This document shows positions 44,756-55,610 of a DNA stretch of 64,000 nucleotides, piece by piece. Position numbers and translations under genes: made by a program. Below the pieces are notes generated by a model, which saw only the letters and a program-made list of their open reading frames with translations, was not told the DNA's origin and did no database searches. Within the stretch, counting starts at the first letter, position 1. Each line of letters opens with the position of its first letter. This DNA comes from Cyprinodon diabolis (taxonomy: Eukaryota; Chordata; Actinopteri; Cyprinodontiformes; Cyprinodontidae). The stretch lies in contig CM060075.1 of assembly GCA_030533445.1 (NCBI GenBank), positions 35,856,196 through 35,920,195 of the forward strand. The letters are read 5' to 3'.

Positions 44756-45670
44756 AAGGGTACTCCAAGATGACAGACCTCTCGGTTTGGAACTCTTTGA
44801 CTGACACTATTCCCTTCAAGATTACTGTTCTTCCAGCTGGTATGACTGTTCTTCCCTCGCCTTGCATCCTCATCGGTTCGATTTTCATTGCTTCATTCCT
44901 GTCATAGTTTAAGTACTTTCAGCACCTTTCTGTAGCCGTTCGGGACTAGATGGCTTTTTTCTAGGCCCTTTACTCTGCACATACCATATGCTACATGTAT
45001 TTGTACCAATAAGTATCTGGTGTCCTGAGGTGCCACACTCTGGAATTACCAGAGCCAACGTTAGGACTTCATATTCAGCTTAGAGGAACTGCTTTGGGAA
45101 GGTGATGGTGACTTCAACATAGCCGATGTAGGGCACAGGTTGACTATTGGCCCTTCAATTTCCAAAAGGTTGTAGGGTGGTTCGATCAGTTGGTCAGGTA
45201 TGTATTTGCCGTAAAAGGACTAAGTGACTGCGGTTTCTTGGGAACCAGTGTCAAGGAGACAGTTGAACTGTTTGCCATGAATTATGACTTGACCTATGCT
45301 TTTCATGTCAATCATCTTTTGCAGGACTATTAAGTGGTGTTTTCTGACATTGGATACTTTCAAAGCAGCACTGACATCACTTTTATCTTTAGCAGGACGT
45401 TGAGGAGCTACTTGAGCCTCAGTTTGCCCTGCAACTTACACTCCATCTTAAAATCCTTATGTACAGGTTAATGTTCCTTAGACTCTCAGAGGTGCTGCTA
45501 TTCTCTCAAATTATCCCTCATTTCATTGAGTGGCTTGAGGACTGTTTTGCAAGCTGAGGAGAAGTGACTGTCCTCGCAACCCAAGTTAAAGTAGCAGCCA
45601 TTCAAAATGGCCCTTACTAGTCAAACACCAGTCCTGCAGCTCCCAGAGAAATCCTATCAAATTTTGAGCC
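44756..45670 (-). pseudogene. Gypsy-like gag end and retropepsin remnant, minus strand
   Basis: Read on the minus strand from 45670 downwards, a decayed CCHC zinc-knuckle segment (CYFNLGCEDSHFSSAC, about 45585-45540) is followed by an aspartic protease: QVIIHGKQFNCLLDTGSQET with the catalytic DTG at about 45253-45245, then the flap-side IEPPYNLLEIEG region and the ILIGTN-type C-terminal protease motif (about 44985-45010). A linker toward reverse transcriptase (IPAGRTVILKGIVSVK, about 44800-44850) comes last. Several stops and frameshifts interrupt it. The protein is from a different Gypsy lineage than the plus-strand remnant just upstream. LTRs were not found. Confidence 0.75.
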
Positions 45671-45830
45671 ACTGGCCTTCTCCTGGGCATGCAAATTTTT
45701 TTAATCTGACTCCAGTCTTTCATTGAATTACAGGGTCAGAGATAACGCTTCTCTTAAGATCTTAATGTCCGCAAACCATGACAGAAAGAATAATTTTGTA
45801 CAAAGATTGATGTTTACAAAGGAATTGTAG

Positions 45831-45870
45831 GGGACCAGCCAGGGACCAGCCCAGGGACCAGCCCAGGGTC
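45831..45870 (+). repeat. 12-bp tandem repeat (AGGGACCAGCCC)n
   Basis: About three and a half units of AGGGACCAGCCC occur in tandem. Confidence 0.9.
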
Positions 45871-46092
45871 CATCAAGGAAAGTGGCTAAATTTTGAAGGA
45901 CTACAACTGTAAGTCAGTGTCTTTGAGTTGATAGGTTCCCAGCTCGGTGTTATATACAATCAGTAACAAAACAAAACGTTGCATATCTGTTTCCGTGGGT
46001 CAACTAATCTTATTGTGATTTTATCTGTTTGTGCCTACTCTGTTCTCTCCTTTCTCTCTCCCTATGTCTGTTACACCACCATTTTCAGGCCT

Positions 46093-46110
46093 GGGGGGGG
46101 GGGGGGGGGG
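46093..46110 (+). repeat. G-homopolymer of 18
   Basis: Eighteen consecutive G residues follow CCT at 46090-46092. Confidence 0.95.
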
Positions 46111-46621
46111 TTCATCCCTGCTCTCATTTATCAGGTCATGCAAAGTAATTTTCAGTGCTAATGTTTCCTGCTGAGTTCTGAGTGCCAAAGACTTAAATAC
46201 TGTATCACTAAAAGAATGCCTTCTTTCATTGTGTGAGTTTTTCTGGTTGATCTACATATGAAAGTGCAAAGTAAAGCAAGTGAATGTTACTATTTACTCT
46301 CCAACCCTGTTCTAAAGGTTATGCTTGAAATTATGCAGGAATCTGCTATATATATGGTTCAGCCCAGCTATCAGGGCCAGATCATTATGCACATGTACTT
46401 TGTTTATTTGTGTTATGCATTTGTGTTTTCAGTTTTAGTTAAGTTCCTGATTCATGTCCTAAATCTTGGAGGCCAGTCAATTGAGAGGGATTGGTGTGGT
46501 TTTTGGTTCGGCATGTGGGAGGAGCAAGGATTCTGGTCGTTCTCCGCACAGCCCTCAGGGTTTTATTCAACCAGTTTGAATTACCGAAAGCCTGGCTCCA
46601 AGGTGGAGACCAGTTTAAAGT

Positions 46622-46655
46622 CCTGCATTACTTCCAGTAATGGAAGTAATGCAGG
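46622..46655. repeat. Perfect 14-bp hairpin upstream of L2 ORF1
   Basis: CCTGCATTACTTCC (46622-46635) is followed, after the loop AGTAAT, by its exact reverse complement (46642-46655). Confidence 0.95.
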
Positions 46656-46926
46656 GAGTGCACTGGCTTCCTGCTTCCTGTTTGGACCTGTTCACTTCCT
46701 GTTTGGATTAACTGAGTGTGCAGCTGCTGCAGCTGTCCAGAGGAACTCCATCTGAAGTTAAGTTATTTTCTCTGTGATATCTCTGTATATAAGTAACTCT
46801 AACTGACTACTTTAAAACATAGCACCTTCTGCTGCACTTTTCTACTGAGCACTTGTCAGTTTCACACGGTTTTATTTCTGATAGCAAGGAGTAGCTAGCC
46901 TAGGCTAGCGCTAGCTTAGCATTGCT

Positions 46927-47791
46927 ATGGCTTCTCTCTCTCCCTCCCTTGACTCTTTTCCAACTCTTCCTTCTTCCTCTCCTCTCTCCTGCTCTCTGTG
47001 TCAGATGTTCAGTTATTCCTCTGCCTCCTTTAGTGATAATGGGATGTGTAATAAGTGTAGTATTTTTGTAGCTTTGGAGGCGAGGGTGTCAGAGTTAGAA
47101 TCCAGGCTTCAGGCTGTTGAACATCCAGGAGTTAAAGTAGGCCCCCCACCTAGCTGTCCTCCAAAAGTGCCTGAGCAGCCAGGCGATTGGGTAACTGTAC
47201 GCAGAAAGCGTAGTCGTGGATCTCTGCCCACTGGTCACCACCAACCCGTTCACGTTTCTAACCGGTTTTCCCCACTCAGTGACACACCCACTGAGAAGCC
47301 CACTCTGGTGATTGGCAGCTCCATAGTCAGAAACGTGGCATTAGAGACACCAGGGACCATAGTCAAATGTTTGCCGGGGGCCAGAACGGGCGACATCAAA
47401 TCCTACCTGAAACTGCTGGCTAAGGATAAGGTTAAATACAGTAAGATTGTTATTCACGCTGGTGGTAATGACACCCGGTTACGCCGATCGGAGGTCACTA
47501 AAATTAGTGTTGCTTCGGTGTGTAAGTTTGCCAAAAAAAATGTCGGACTCCGTAATTTTCTCTGGTCCCCTCCCTGATCTGACCCGTGATGACATGTTTA
47601 GCCGCATGTCGTCATTCAACCGCTGGTTGTCTAGGTGGTGTCCTGAAAACAACGTGGGCTACATTAATAATTGGCAATCCTTTTGGGGAAAGCCTGGTCT
47701 GATTCGGAGAGACGGCATCCATCCCACTTTGGATGGTGCAGCTCTTCTTTCTAGGAATCTGGCCACATTTATTAGTCCTCCAAAACCCTGA
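46927..47791 (+). pseudogene. L2 ORF1 protein with SGNH-type esterase domain, one frameshift
   Basis: ORF1 of an L2/CR1-group LINE, a protein thought to bind element RNA and to act in the ribonucleoprotein. An ATG at 46927 opens 216 codons: a Cys-rich segment (CSLCQM...CNKC, about residues 22-44), a short coiled-coil stretch [16 protein letters not shown] (about 50-65), a basic linker, then an SGNH-hydrolase fold with IGSSIV (block I serine), HAGGNDT (block III) and, in the next frame, RRDGIHPT (block V with the catalytic Asp-His). The frame shift falls at an A8 run, 47533-47540; with one A fewer the protein would continue to 47791. Everything else looks intact, so the shift is either a recent mutation or a homopolymer sequence error. 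Confidence 0.87.
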
Positions 47792-47930
47792 CCACCCAGG
47801 GTGCAGACCAGGAAGAAGACTAGAAAACTTTGTATCAATTTGACTGTATGATCTGGTTGAACTGTAAAGTGCCTTGAGATGACATGTGTTGTGAATTTGG
47901 CGCTATATAAAAAAACTGAATTGAAAATTC

Positions 47931-48503
47931 CAGTACCATGTCTTGTCTCTGTCCCTCAACCACTGAGCCTGCCTGTCTCCATCTGTCTGTTTGAGCTTGC
48001 TGCTGGACTCATGGAACTCTAAATTGAATGCTCTGTAGATTCCTGGAGCCCTTGATCTGTCTGTTCTTGTTAGCATCGGAACCCCTGGTCGGGCTACGGA
48101 CTCCTGGATCTCGGAACCTGTACTGCTCTGAAGTGTTTCCTTGGATCGATCTCCTGCCTGCTCACTGGGGTTGCTGCATTGGGGACACTTTGGACGGCTC
48201 TGAGCTTCATCTAATTTGGCAGTCCATCGGGTGAATCTTGTCTTCCTTGGAGAGCATGGACTGAACAGTTAAATCAGGTAAGTGACTCACTCGGTTAATC
48301 TTCTCCTGTCAGATGATCGTGGTCACTTACATGTTTCTCCCTCCAGAGTGTCAGTGATTGGGCAGTGCCTCACCCCCTGCTGCAGCCGCTGCAGTATGCT
48401 TATCCACAGCAGCCTGCGTTTCTGTTCTGTTTTATCATATCTGTCATTAGTTTTGAAACTTCCCACTGCCTGACTCGCCTGAATACTGGGTCCATCTGTC
48501 CCA
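47931..48503 (+). mobile_element. 3' portion of a Ty3/Gypsy-type LTR
   Basis: CTGAGCCTGCCTGTCTCC (about 47963), GACTCCTGGATCTCGG, GTAAGTGACTCAC (about 48278), GATCGTGGTCACTTACATG and GAATACTGGGTCCATCTG (about 48480) follow the same order as in the LTRs at 37.3 and 57.2 kb. The 5' part is absent because the L2 element abuts it. The end is decayed and no target duplication can be read. Confidence 0.7.
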
Positions 48504-48509
48504 TTTAAG

Positions 48510-51450
48510 ACAATTTAAAATTTCATATGTGAAATCCTTTTGCTATTTCCTGTCAGCTGGTTCCTTCTATTTCTATACTTTTTTCCGGCCAAATGTCATT
48601 TTAGCATTCATCTAAATCAGAATAAATATTAAAAAAGAAACATAGCAGGAAAACACATAGTTCTGTTGTCACTGAAAACATGATAAATATTGGAATTTCT
48701 AAGAAGAGGGTGCTTCAATCATTTGTTTTATTGCTGATATTTAAATTAAAAACAGAAAGTAATTGCAGATGTAAATCCTCCAATTTATCCATCTGAGGGC
48801 CGTTGATGATGACCACCTCAATTTATTCACCCATTTCAAAAGGCTTAAAGATCCTTCCAACTTTTCAAACCTTTTGACTGCAGCCGGATGGATGACACTA
48901 TTACACTTAAAAAAAGGACTGATCAGTGGAAGGGCAGCCAAAAGTCAGAAGTCTTTGTTTACTTTGTGTTTATACAGTGATGAGCCTGAGCGCCTTGCAG
49001 CCAAAGCAGACCTCTAATCTGCAGCCTGTCACTCTCTCTCTGTCTCTCTCTGTCTCTCTCTCTCTCACACCCCCACATAAACCTGCAGGAGCAAAAACGC
49101 AACAGCAAAAGGTCACAGAAGTCACACACACATGCAGACTAACATGTGGTTTAACCTCAAATTCACCCCATTTCTATCCCATAATAGACCTGTAACATTA
49201 ACATTTGTGCTGTCATAGTAAAAAGGACAACTCACCAGGATGTTTAACTGTGTCATAAATTACCATAGGACTGTATATGTGGATATTAGTGTGTGATTGT
49301 TGGTGTGTGTTGACGAATTTGAAAGGAAATCAGGCATAGTAGACAGAGTGACTAAGCTGAGGTTTACATGTTCATGTTTGTGTTTGACAGAGACACGGCT
49401 TGTTCATTTCTCCACTGGAATACACAGAAACACAATGAAATAATAAACACTTCCAAGAGAACAAGAAATGAGCCCGCCCTGCAGGTTTTAATCATCCTGC
49501 GGAAACCCGTTGTTAATTCAGGAATACTAAACACAAAAAGAAGAAGGCATAGGCCGTCTTTGAAGTCTAGGCTTGCCTGAAGCCCCCAACTGGCCTGATT
49601 CACATCAGGAATCTTATTACCAGAATGATTTATTCAAGCTGTGCATAGGAGACATTTTTAATCTTCATTTCAATAGGATATCTGCCATAAAAGCTTGGCT
49701 GTTTATAGAATTCAGCTTTTGAAAACTTCAGTTTTCTATATCACATTCCAGCACTTTCATTTGCAAAAGCTCTGATCAGAAAAAATAACATTGGAGAGTC
49801 ACTGTAAAAAAAAAAAAAAACAAGAAAAAACCATGTTATCAGAAGTATGATTTAATTAAACCAATCATTTTTTTATACACAGGAACATTTTAATTTCATG
49901 TGAAATACAACTTTGAAAACAACTCTATTCGAGTCCAACAGAAGCTACTGTATCCCTGTAATAACTGGTAAATACAAGCAAATTGGCTCTTCACAGTCAC
50001 TACTTCAAACATTTTTATCAAACTAAGACATACTGCCTGTAGCTGCTGGTAAAATTGTCAAATATACAATCCTCAATAGAGAAACCAGTTTGCATTAAAG
50101 TCATCGCAGACAGTTTTCTTGAAAATGATGGTTCATGTAGAATGACTTTATGCCGTTCTTGTTATACCTTATAAGTTAAGTTAAAATTTTGCCCCAATAT
50201 TTATTTAAAGATTATTAAATAATATTTGACAACCATGAAATAGTTGTGTTTTTTTGTTTTTTTACAGCCATTATCTTAGCTGCAGATTATTCAGAGGCTT
50301 CTGAGAAGGAGAAAAAAGCACAATTTCTCTCTGAGATCTTTGGACTTTAAGAAAAGTTTAAATGGTTAATCTCTTCAGTTTGGTTACAGTTCATCCTTTA
50401 TTTTTTAACCCAACTCATAAAAATCCTTCCAGTCTTTTTTCCCCCATTCATTTTCCCCTCTCTTCATCTTGTTGTTTGGTCTTTTTTCCTTCATCTTATT
50501 CCCTGAATCTCTCCCTTCCTACTCCTGTTTTTCTGCTGTTGCCCAATTTTCTGTTTTAGTTCACCACTCATCTCCTCTTTCCATCCTCTAACCCTGCTTT
50601 CCTCGCCTTCTTTTACTTTCATCCTGCCATCACTCAGATTATTTCTAAAATCCCTAACCATCTGAACCTCAGACAGACCACAAGCATCATTATTGACATT
50701 CATGGAAATCCATCTAAGAAAAATAACATTTACGAGTTCCCAATGTTCCTGGTAAATCGTAAATAATTCTTAAGTTTTCTTTTGCATAGGGACACATGGT
50801 GAAGGTGGCTGTTTTCTTTTCCAAAACAGGTTAGAGATTTTGTGGTTCGTGCATTGGAGGGTGTAATTATTCTTTTCTGCAGAAGGTCAGTGTGTCACTT
50901 AGTCCAGACAGGAAAAAATGATGTGGTCAGTGTGTGGATTATTTAGTAAGTAGGAGAATGCAAAGAAGTGGTCAAAAAGCAAATATTCAAATCTAGTTCA
51001 CTTTCTTGAACTAGAACCATGTGTAGCTAAAGGTGAAAGTATTTATATAAGTGGCATCCATTTATCTAAAGTTATCTAATAAAAGGAGAGCTTCAAACTG
51101 TCATGGTAAAATGATTTGCTAACAACACCAATATTTTGTTTTGCTAAATTGGCGTCTTCTGATTACTTGCCTAAAAATGTACTTTCATTGTATTTCAAAT
51201 AAATTTGTCCTCATCGAATGTCAAACAATCATGTTTGAATATTTTTGTGCAGAATCTGAATATGGTAGAGATTAATTTACCAATGAATTATTAGGAGGCT
51301 GAGCCTTGTCATCAGCTGTGAAGTGTTTTTTATTTGTTTTTTTGTTTTTTGTTGTTGTTGTTTTTTTCGGGGGGGGGGGGGGTAGATGTTATTATAAATG
51401 CAGTGGAAATAATGAAACTGTACTGTGAGACTAACTGAACAAGAGGAACT
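48510..51450. other. Spacer with a (TC)n-type microsatellite at about 49030-49065
   Basis: A CTCTCTCTGT-type run lies at 49030-49065. A G14 run (51369-51382) follows a T-rich tract. No gene was supported. Confidence 0.5.
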
Positions 51451-51454
51451 CGCA

Positions 51455-51605
51455 TAACCCCTGTTTTAAAGTTGCTTTACTGGTTGTCAGTCAAACCTAG
51501 GTTGGATTTCAAAGTTCCGGGTTTAATTTCAAAAGGTTGGTCTTAATCTTCAAAGCTTTACAAGGACAGATTAATTCCTATATTGTTGATCTGAATCAAT
51601 ATATA
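51455..51605 (+). pseudogene. LINE ORF2 C-terminal fragment, decayed
   Basis: Translation with frameshifts gives a segment like the L2-group C-terminal region ([22 protein letters not shown] in the intact copy at about 12070): here TTGCTTTACTGGTTGTCAGT, CTAGGTTGGATTTCAAAGTT and CTTCAAAGCTTTACAAGG hold the matching positions. Too short for a family name. Confidence 0.45.
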
Positions 51606-51629
51606 CCCTAAGTTTATTGAATATGCCCC

Positions 51630-52078
51630 TGTTTAAGGTTTGGAGAAGGACCAAAAGCACAGCTAAGAATAGGGGATGACATGACGAATAGAATGAATTT
51701 TAAAATACAAGAGACTTACAACCGAGCACAGAAGAACTGAGCATTAATCCAAGGGAGAAAACAGGAAACAAAATGGGAAAAGTTACAGGAATGGTAACAA
51801 GGGATCCACTATCAATGACCACCAGAGAGCTTATATACTAAGGTAAGTGGAGAATCACTTTGGATGTTGGTGTGTTATTTAGGAACAAGTGGCTGAAGAT
51901 TACATGAAAAAAAAAACTGAGGGAGGAAAACTAATTAACACAGAGAACCTTAACAAAGACACAATGAAACAGTAAATTGATAAGGACAAATGCTAATACA
52001 CTTAAATAAACAGGAAGCAGAACACCGCAGTAAATTACAAAACTTGGCACAAAGCAATAACAAACACTGAAACATCTC
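51630..52078 (-). mobile_element. LTR-like relic, minus strand
   Basis: On the minus strand the sequence has the composition and phrases of the other LTRs: CTTCCTGTTTATTTAAGTG, a TATATAAGCTCTCTGG box (about 51830) and an end reading GCTTTTGGTCCTTCTCC. It lies head-to-head with the LTR that starts at 52083. Ends are not exact. Confidence 0.45.
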
Positions 52079-52082
52079 TGAG

Positions 52083-53510
52083 TGTTGGGATCTGGAGCTG
52101 TTCCAACCTGCCTTCAGACCTTGCCTCAACGCCGCAGTGTTGATCCAGTTTGGTTAGCACCTGAGCCTAGCTATCACCTGAGAATCTTTGTTGTCTCGGA
52201 TGAGATTAGATTCTAACACCTCCTTGTCTCTGCTTTCAGGAATCCTGTTTCCCTTGTAAGCTCTGGATGAGCTTAACCTGCCGAGCCTGCCCTCTGAGCC
52301 AAACCTGTAGACTCTTCTCTGGATTCTCAATAAAGCTCTTGGCTAAGAGCTGGAAACCCCAAACCTAGGTCTGCACTCAAGTCAGAAGTAAGACGCTGAA
52401 GCGATTATTGGACTCTGCGAAATTAAACAGTCTCTGGACCCAACAGTTCCTCTCTCAAAGTAAAACCCGGACTCTTCAAGGTATACTTCAGAAGCTTTCA
52501 CACTCTAATTCCTCAGTTCCTGAGCTAACTGAATTGTCATTCCCACAGACTCCAGTGAACCTGCCCCCAGGCCAGAACCTGTCCAGTGTTTTATTCCATG
52601 TGCTTGTGCTCAAAATAAACATTGTTAAACTTTTCATCTGTCTCCGTTGTGTTCTGCATATTGGGCTTTTCTGAACCCATCATGACAGAACACTGCGGCC
52701 AAACACAAGGCCCAGCAGATCACCTCTGTCGTCGGTTGGAGGAGCAAGATGCTCAAATCCAGGGACAAACTCAAACCCTCCGTGAGTTGTATTGCATGGT
52801 CAATCACCATAATCAGATGCTTCAGAGTTATGCTAACTACATGAGCAGTGCTAATGCCACGCCGGCAGCACAACCATTTCCGGTTCCAGTTCCGCCTCCG
52901 AGGTCACCGGCGGTGACGTCATCACCAGAGTTCCACCCTAGTCTTCCTGAAAAGTTTTCAGGTAATATGAAAGACTGTAAAGGATTTTTGTTTCAGTGCC
53001 GTCTAATTTTTCAGAACTCTCCTGGCAGTTTCCCAACTGATCAAAAGAAAATAACATTTATTCTGTCCCAACTAACCGGACGAGCCCTAGAGTGGGCGGA
53101 GGCAAGGTTTGCCTCCGAAGACAGCCTCAGTTGTGAATTCTCTGATTTTGTTTCTGAATTTTCCCAAGTTTTTAACCAAGAATCTGACCAAACAATTGAC
53201 TCTCGTGCTCTTTTGAATCTTAGACAGGGAAATTCCTCAGTAGCGGATTTTTCCATCAACTTCCGGGTCAAAGCCGCTGCTTCCGGATGGAATCAATGTG
53301 CTCTCAAGAGTGCATATTTTAAGGCTTTAAATGAGAATATTAAAGACAAACTTGCAACCCTCGACGAACCAGCAACTCTAGAGGAATTAATCCGTCTGAC
53401 TATTAAGTTGGATAACAGAATCCGAGCTAGAAACAGTTCAAAACCAAGGAATCTTTTAATCTGTCTCCGTTGTGTTCTGCATATTGGCCTTTTCTGAACC
53501 CATCATGACA
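52083..53510 (+). mobile_element. Ty3/Gypsy element collapsed to 5' LTR - gag - end of 3' LTR
   Basis: The 5' LTR (52083-52687, 605 bp, TGTTGGGATC...CATCATGACA) is followed by a gag region and then, at 53453-53510, a second copy of the last 58 bp of the LTR (56 of 58 positions identical to 52630-52687). Flanking pentamers CTGAG (52078-52082) and CAGAG (53511-53515) form a target duplication with one mismatch. Protease, reverse transcriptase, RNase H, integrase and most of the 3' LTR were lost in one internal deletion. Confidence 0.87.
52688..53454 (+). pseudogene. Ty3/Gypsy gag, truncated at the C-terminus
   Basis: Gag packages retrotransposon RNA into particles. The frame is open from within the LTR end to a stop at 53497, but comparison with the 43.3-kb element suggests that the native ATG (before the DPA-like residues near 52708) is now AAG. 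Visible parts are a coiled-coil-prone N-terminal segment (RRLEEQDAQIQGQTQTLREL), a Pro-rich linker, and the Retrotrans_gag core: FHPSLPEKFSG, CRLIFQNSPGSFPTDQKKI, TGRALEWAEARF and FSDFVSEFSQVF. After RARNSSKPRN the frame runs into the 3' LTR fragment, so the zinc knuckle and all pol domains are missing. The frame itself is uninterrupted for about 255 codons. Confidence 0.87.
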
Positions 53511-53514
53511 CAGA

Positions 53515-55608
53515 GATGATAATGAAAAGATAGAAGTGAACGATACAATACAACAATACTCTGTAGTGCAAAATAAATCACAGGGAGATGATAGGAATGC
53601 AAATAAAAAACAAAACCTATCGCACAAGGGTGATAACAAAATGCAAAGCATTTATTGATTCGACTGATCAGTCGAAGGTCTCCCAGAGTTGCCTCTCTTC
53701 TTGTTTATGAAGTTCGTGGATGCTGTTAAAGCAACACTGTATACGTTTTAGCAACTTCAGGTGGTAGTAGTTTAACATCTAGATTTAGTGAGACGGAATG
53801 GCTGCAGCTCTGAAAACTCTGCCGTCATAGCCCTCAACTCATGGTGATCATCTGGTAAACTTAGGTCGTGCTTTTACTTTTTAAAAAACAGAGCTTCATA
53901 TTGCATATCATCAACACTTGCATTTTTTTCTGTTATAAAATGCCAACAGTGTTAGGCTATATTCTGTGACCCATCATATATTGTGACTCACATTAATTCT
54001 AATAACCTTTAGCTTATTCAGCTCTTGTTTTTGAAGAGGTGCTCAGACTGCTTTAAAAGAGCACTCTGGGTTATATAACTGATTCCGACTCTGTGAGGTT
54101 ACATTGGTAGCCTTTGAGAGGGGTATTTAGCTATTCAACATGCACCGAGAGATGTATATTGACCTAAGGACTCATTTCAACATCAAGAATTGTTTTCTGT
54201 GATATTACATGCAAGTTGATGATAGATGCATGAATGTCTGGAATGAGCTTAAAATCAAACAAAACCACCAGTAACAGTAAGGGAGTTTCTCCATAGTTCA
54301 AACGCACCTTAGATACAGAGTTGGGTTTAAACATTGAAAATAGCAGTGATGTGGGGTGACCGTGGATGTGCCCAAGAAATAATAAACATTGTCAGCTTTA
54401 CAAATTCATCTTCCCTTCCTAAACTGCTTTTTTACCCACTGTCAGTCTTCTTAACCTTTTGGTTCTGAAACTGATCCACATGAAGCATGTGGAAGAAATT
54501 CTGTCTTTTAGTTGTACTCCTTTACTTAAGCAGAAATGATCGCTTAGTTTTGATGAGGCCAGGATTTTAATCTTCTAGAAGAATGTTCATGGAGGTGGAT
54601 CAGCTGTTAATGAAAAAGGTTTTAGTCAGAGTTTTACATCACCTAAGACCATTAGGAAAGTTTAGTCCTGTCCCATTTTGGGGAAGAATAACGATTCTAA
54701 TTGAAGCTGAAATATTTGGTTTGTATTTTAAATTGTTTTCTAGTTTCCTAAGTTGTGTACACTGTAAAATCTGACAAGTTGAGTTTACTTGAAAAAAATC
54801 TATTAAACTGATTGTCTTAAAAAATATTTATAACTAACAGTCTTTTGTTTTGTTTAACATGTACTAGACTTAAACTCATCCTAGAGGAGATCTGCTTCTT
54901 GTAATGTAGAAGTTGAAAAGGTTTCTGGAAGCATTTTTTCAGGCTAAAGATGTAAATTGCTCACTTTCTTTAATTTAGTCAACAGTTTAGTGTAACATAG
55001 CATATAAAAGTAACTTAAGTAAGAATGGTTATTAACTTTTAGAGTGTAAAATGTTGCTTTCTTTGTGTGTGTATAGGTGATTTTCAAAGCATGTCCTTCT
55101 TGAACACTCACACTCTCCCTCCATTCAACTGTACAACGGTATGCTTTGATTTAGCTCTATGAAAACAGACAGCTATGTATGCAATCTGTGTCCTGGAGGG
55201 CGTCTATACCTGTTTGCTTGACAACTGCTAAGTAAGTAGCCTTCCTCATGCTTGATAGGCCATAGCATAGTATATACCTTTATGGTTTCTTTGGCTATAT
55301 ACTTTCCACTGACACACCTAAAAATGGTATTTCTATTTTGTTCTTTTCCTATAAATATATGGTTTTTTGTTAGTTTTTTTGTACATTATATTCTGTTTTT
55401 CTTGCTTTTTTACCAGCTATGAGACACAATCGTTACAATCTACAGAAATTAAAGCGTGAAATATATTGCTCAGTTTTGTATAAATTTATTAAACACTTTA
55501 TAGAGTATAGAATTATTTATCATCTTGTGAATTTGGAAGAATTTTAACACGGAAAAAAAATGTGTATTTCTTACAAATACAAACGATCATTATCTTAAAG
55601 ATATACAG
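53515..55608. other. AT-rich spacer with an 18-bp palindrome
   Basis: TTCGACTGATCAGTCGAA at 53659-53676 is a perfect palindrome. No gene or transposon border was otherwise identified. Confidence 0.5.
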
Positions 55609-55610
55609 TA

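Larger units (their letters stand above)
45675..46595. other. Spacer, nothing further recognised
   Basis: Apart from the 12-bp repeat and the G-run listed separately, no element was identified. The open frame 46258-46755 reads from spacer into the L2 5' region and has no recognisable features. Confidence 0.45.
46600..47930 (+). mobile_element. L2 element carrying ORF1 and 3' tail but lacking ORF2
   Basis: The likely 5' UTR (about 46600-46926) leads into ORF1 (46927-47791). At about 47820 the sequence switches directly to the last 110 bp of the L2 3' UTR (TAGAAAACTTTGTATCAATT to ATATAAAAAAACTGAATTG), which matches the 13000-13105 copy almost base for base. All of ORF2 is missing. The downstream flank, from 47931, is the middle of a Gypsy LTR. 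The 5' border is uncertain. Confidence 0.82.

Noticed and set aside
46258..46755. 165-codon open frame
   Set aside because: It runs from spacer into the L2 5' region, through the hairpin, and shows no protein family features.
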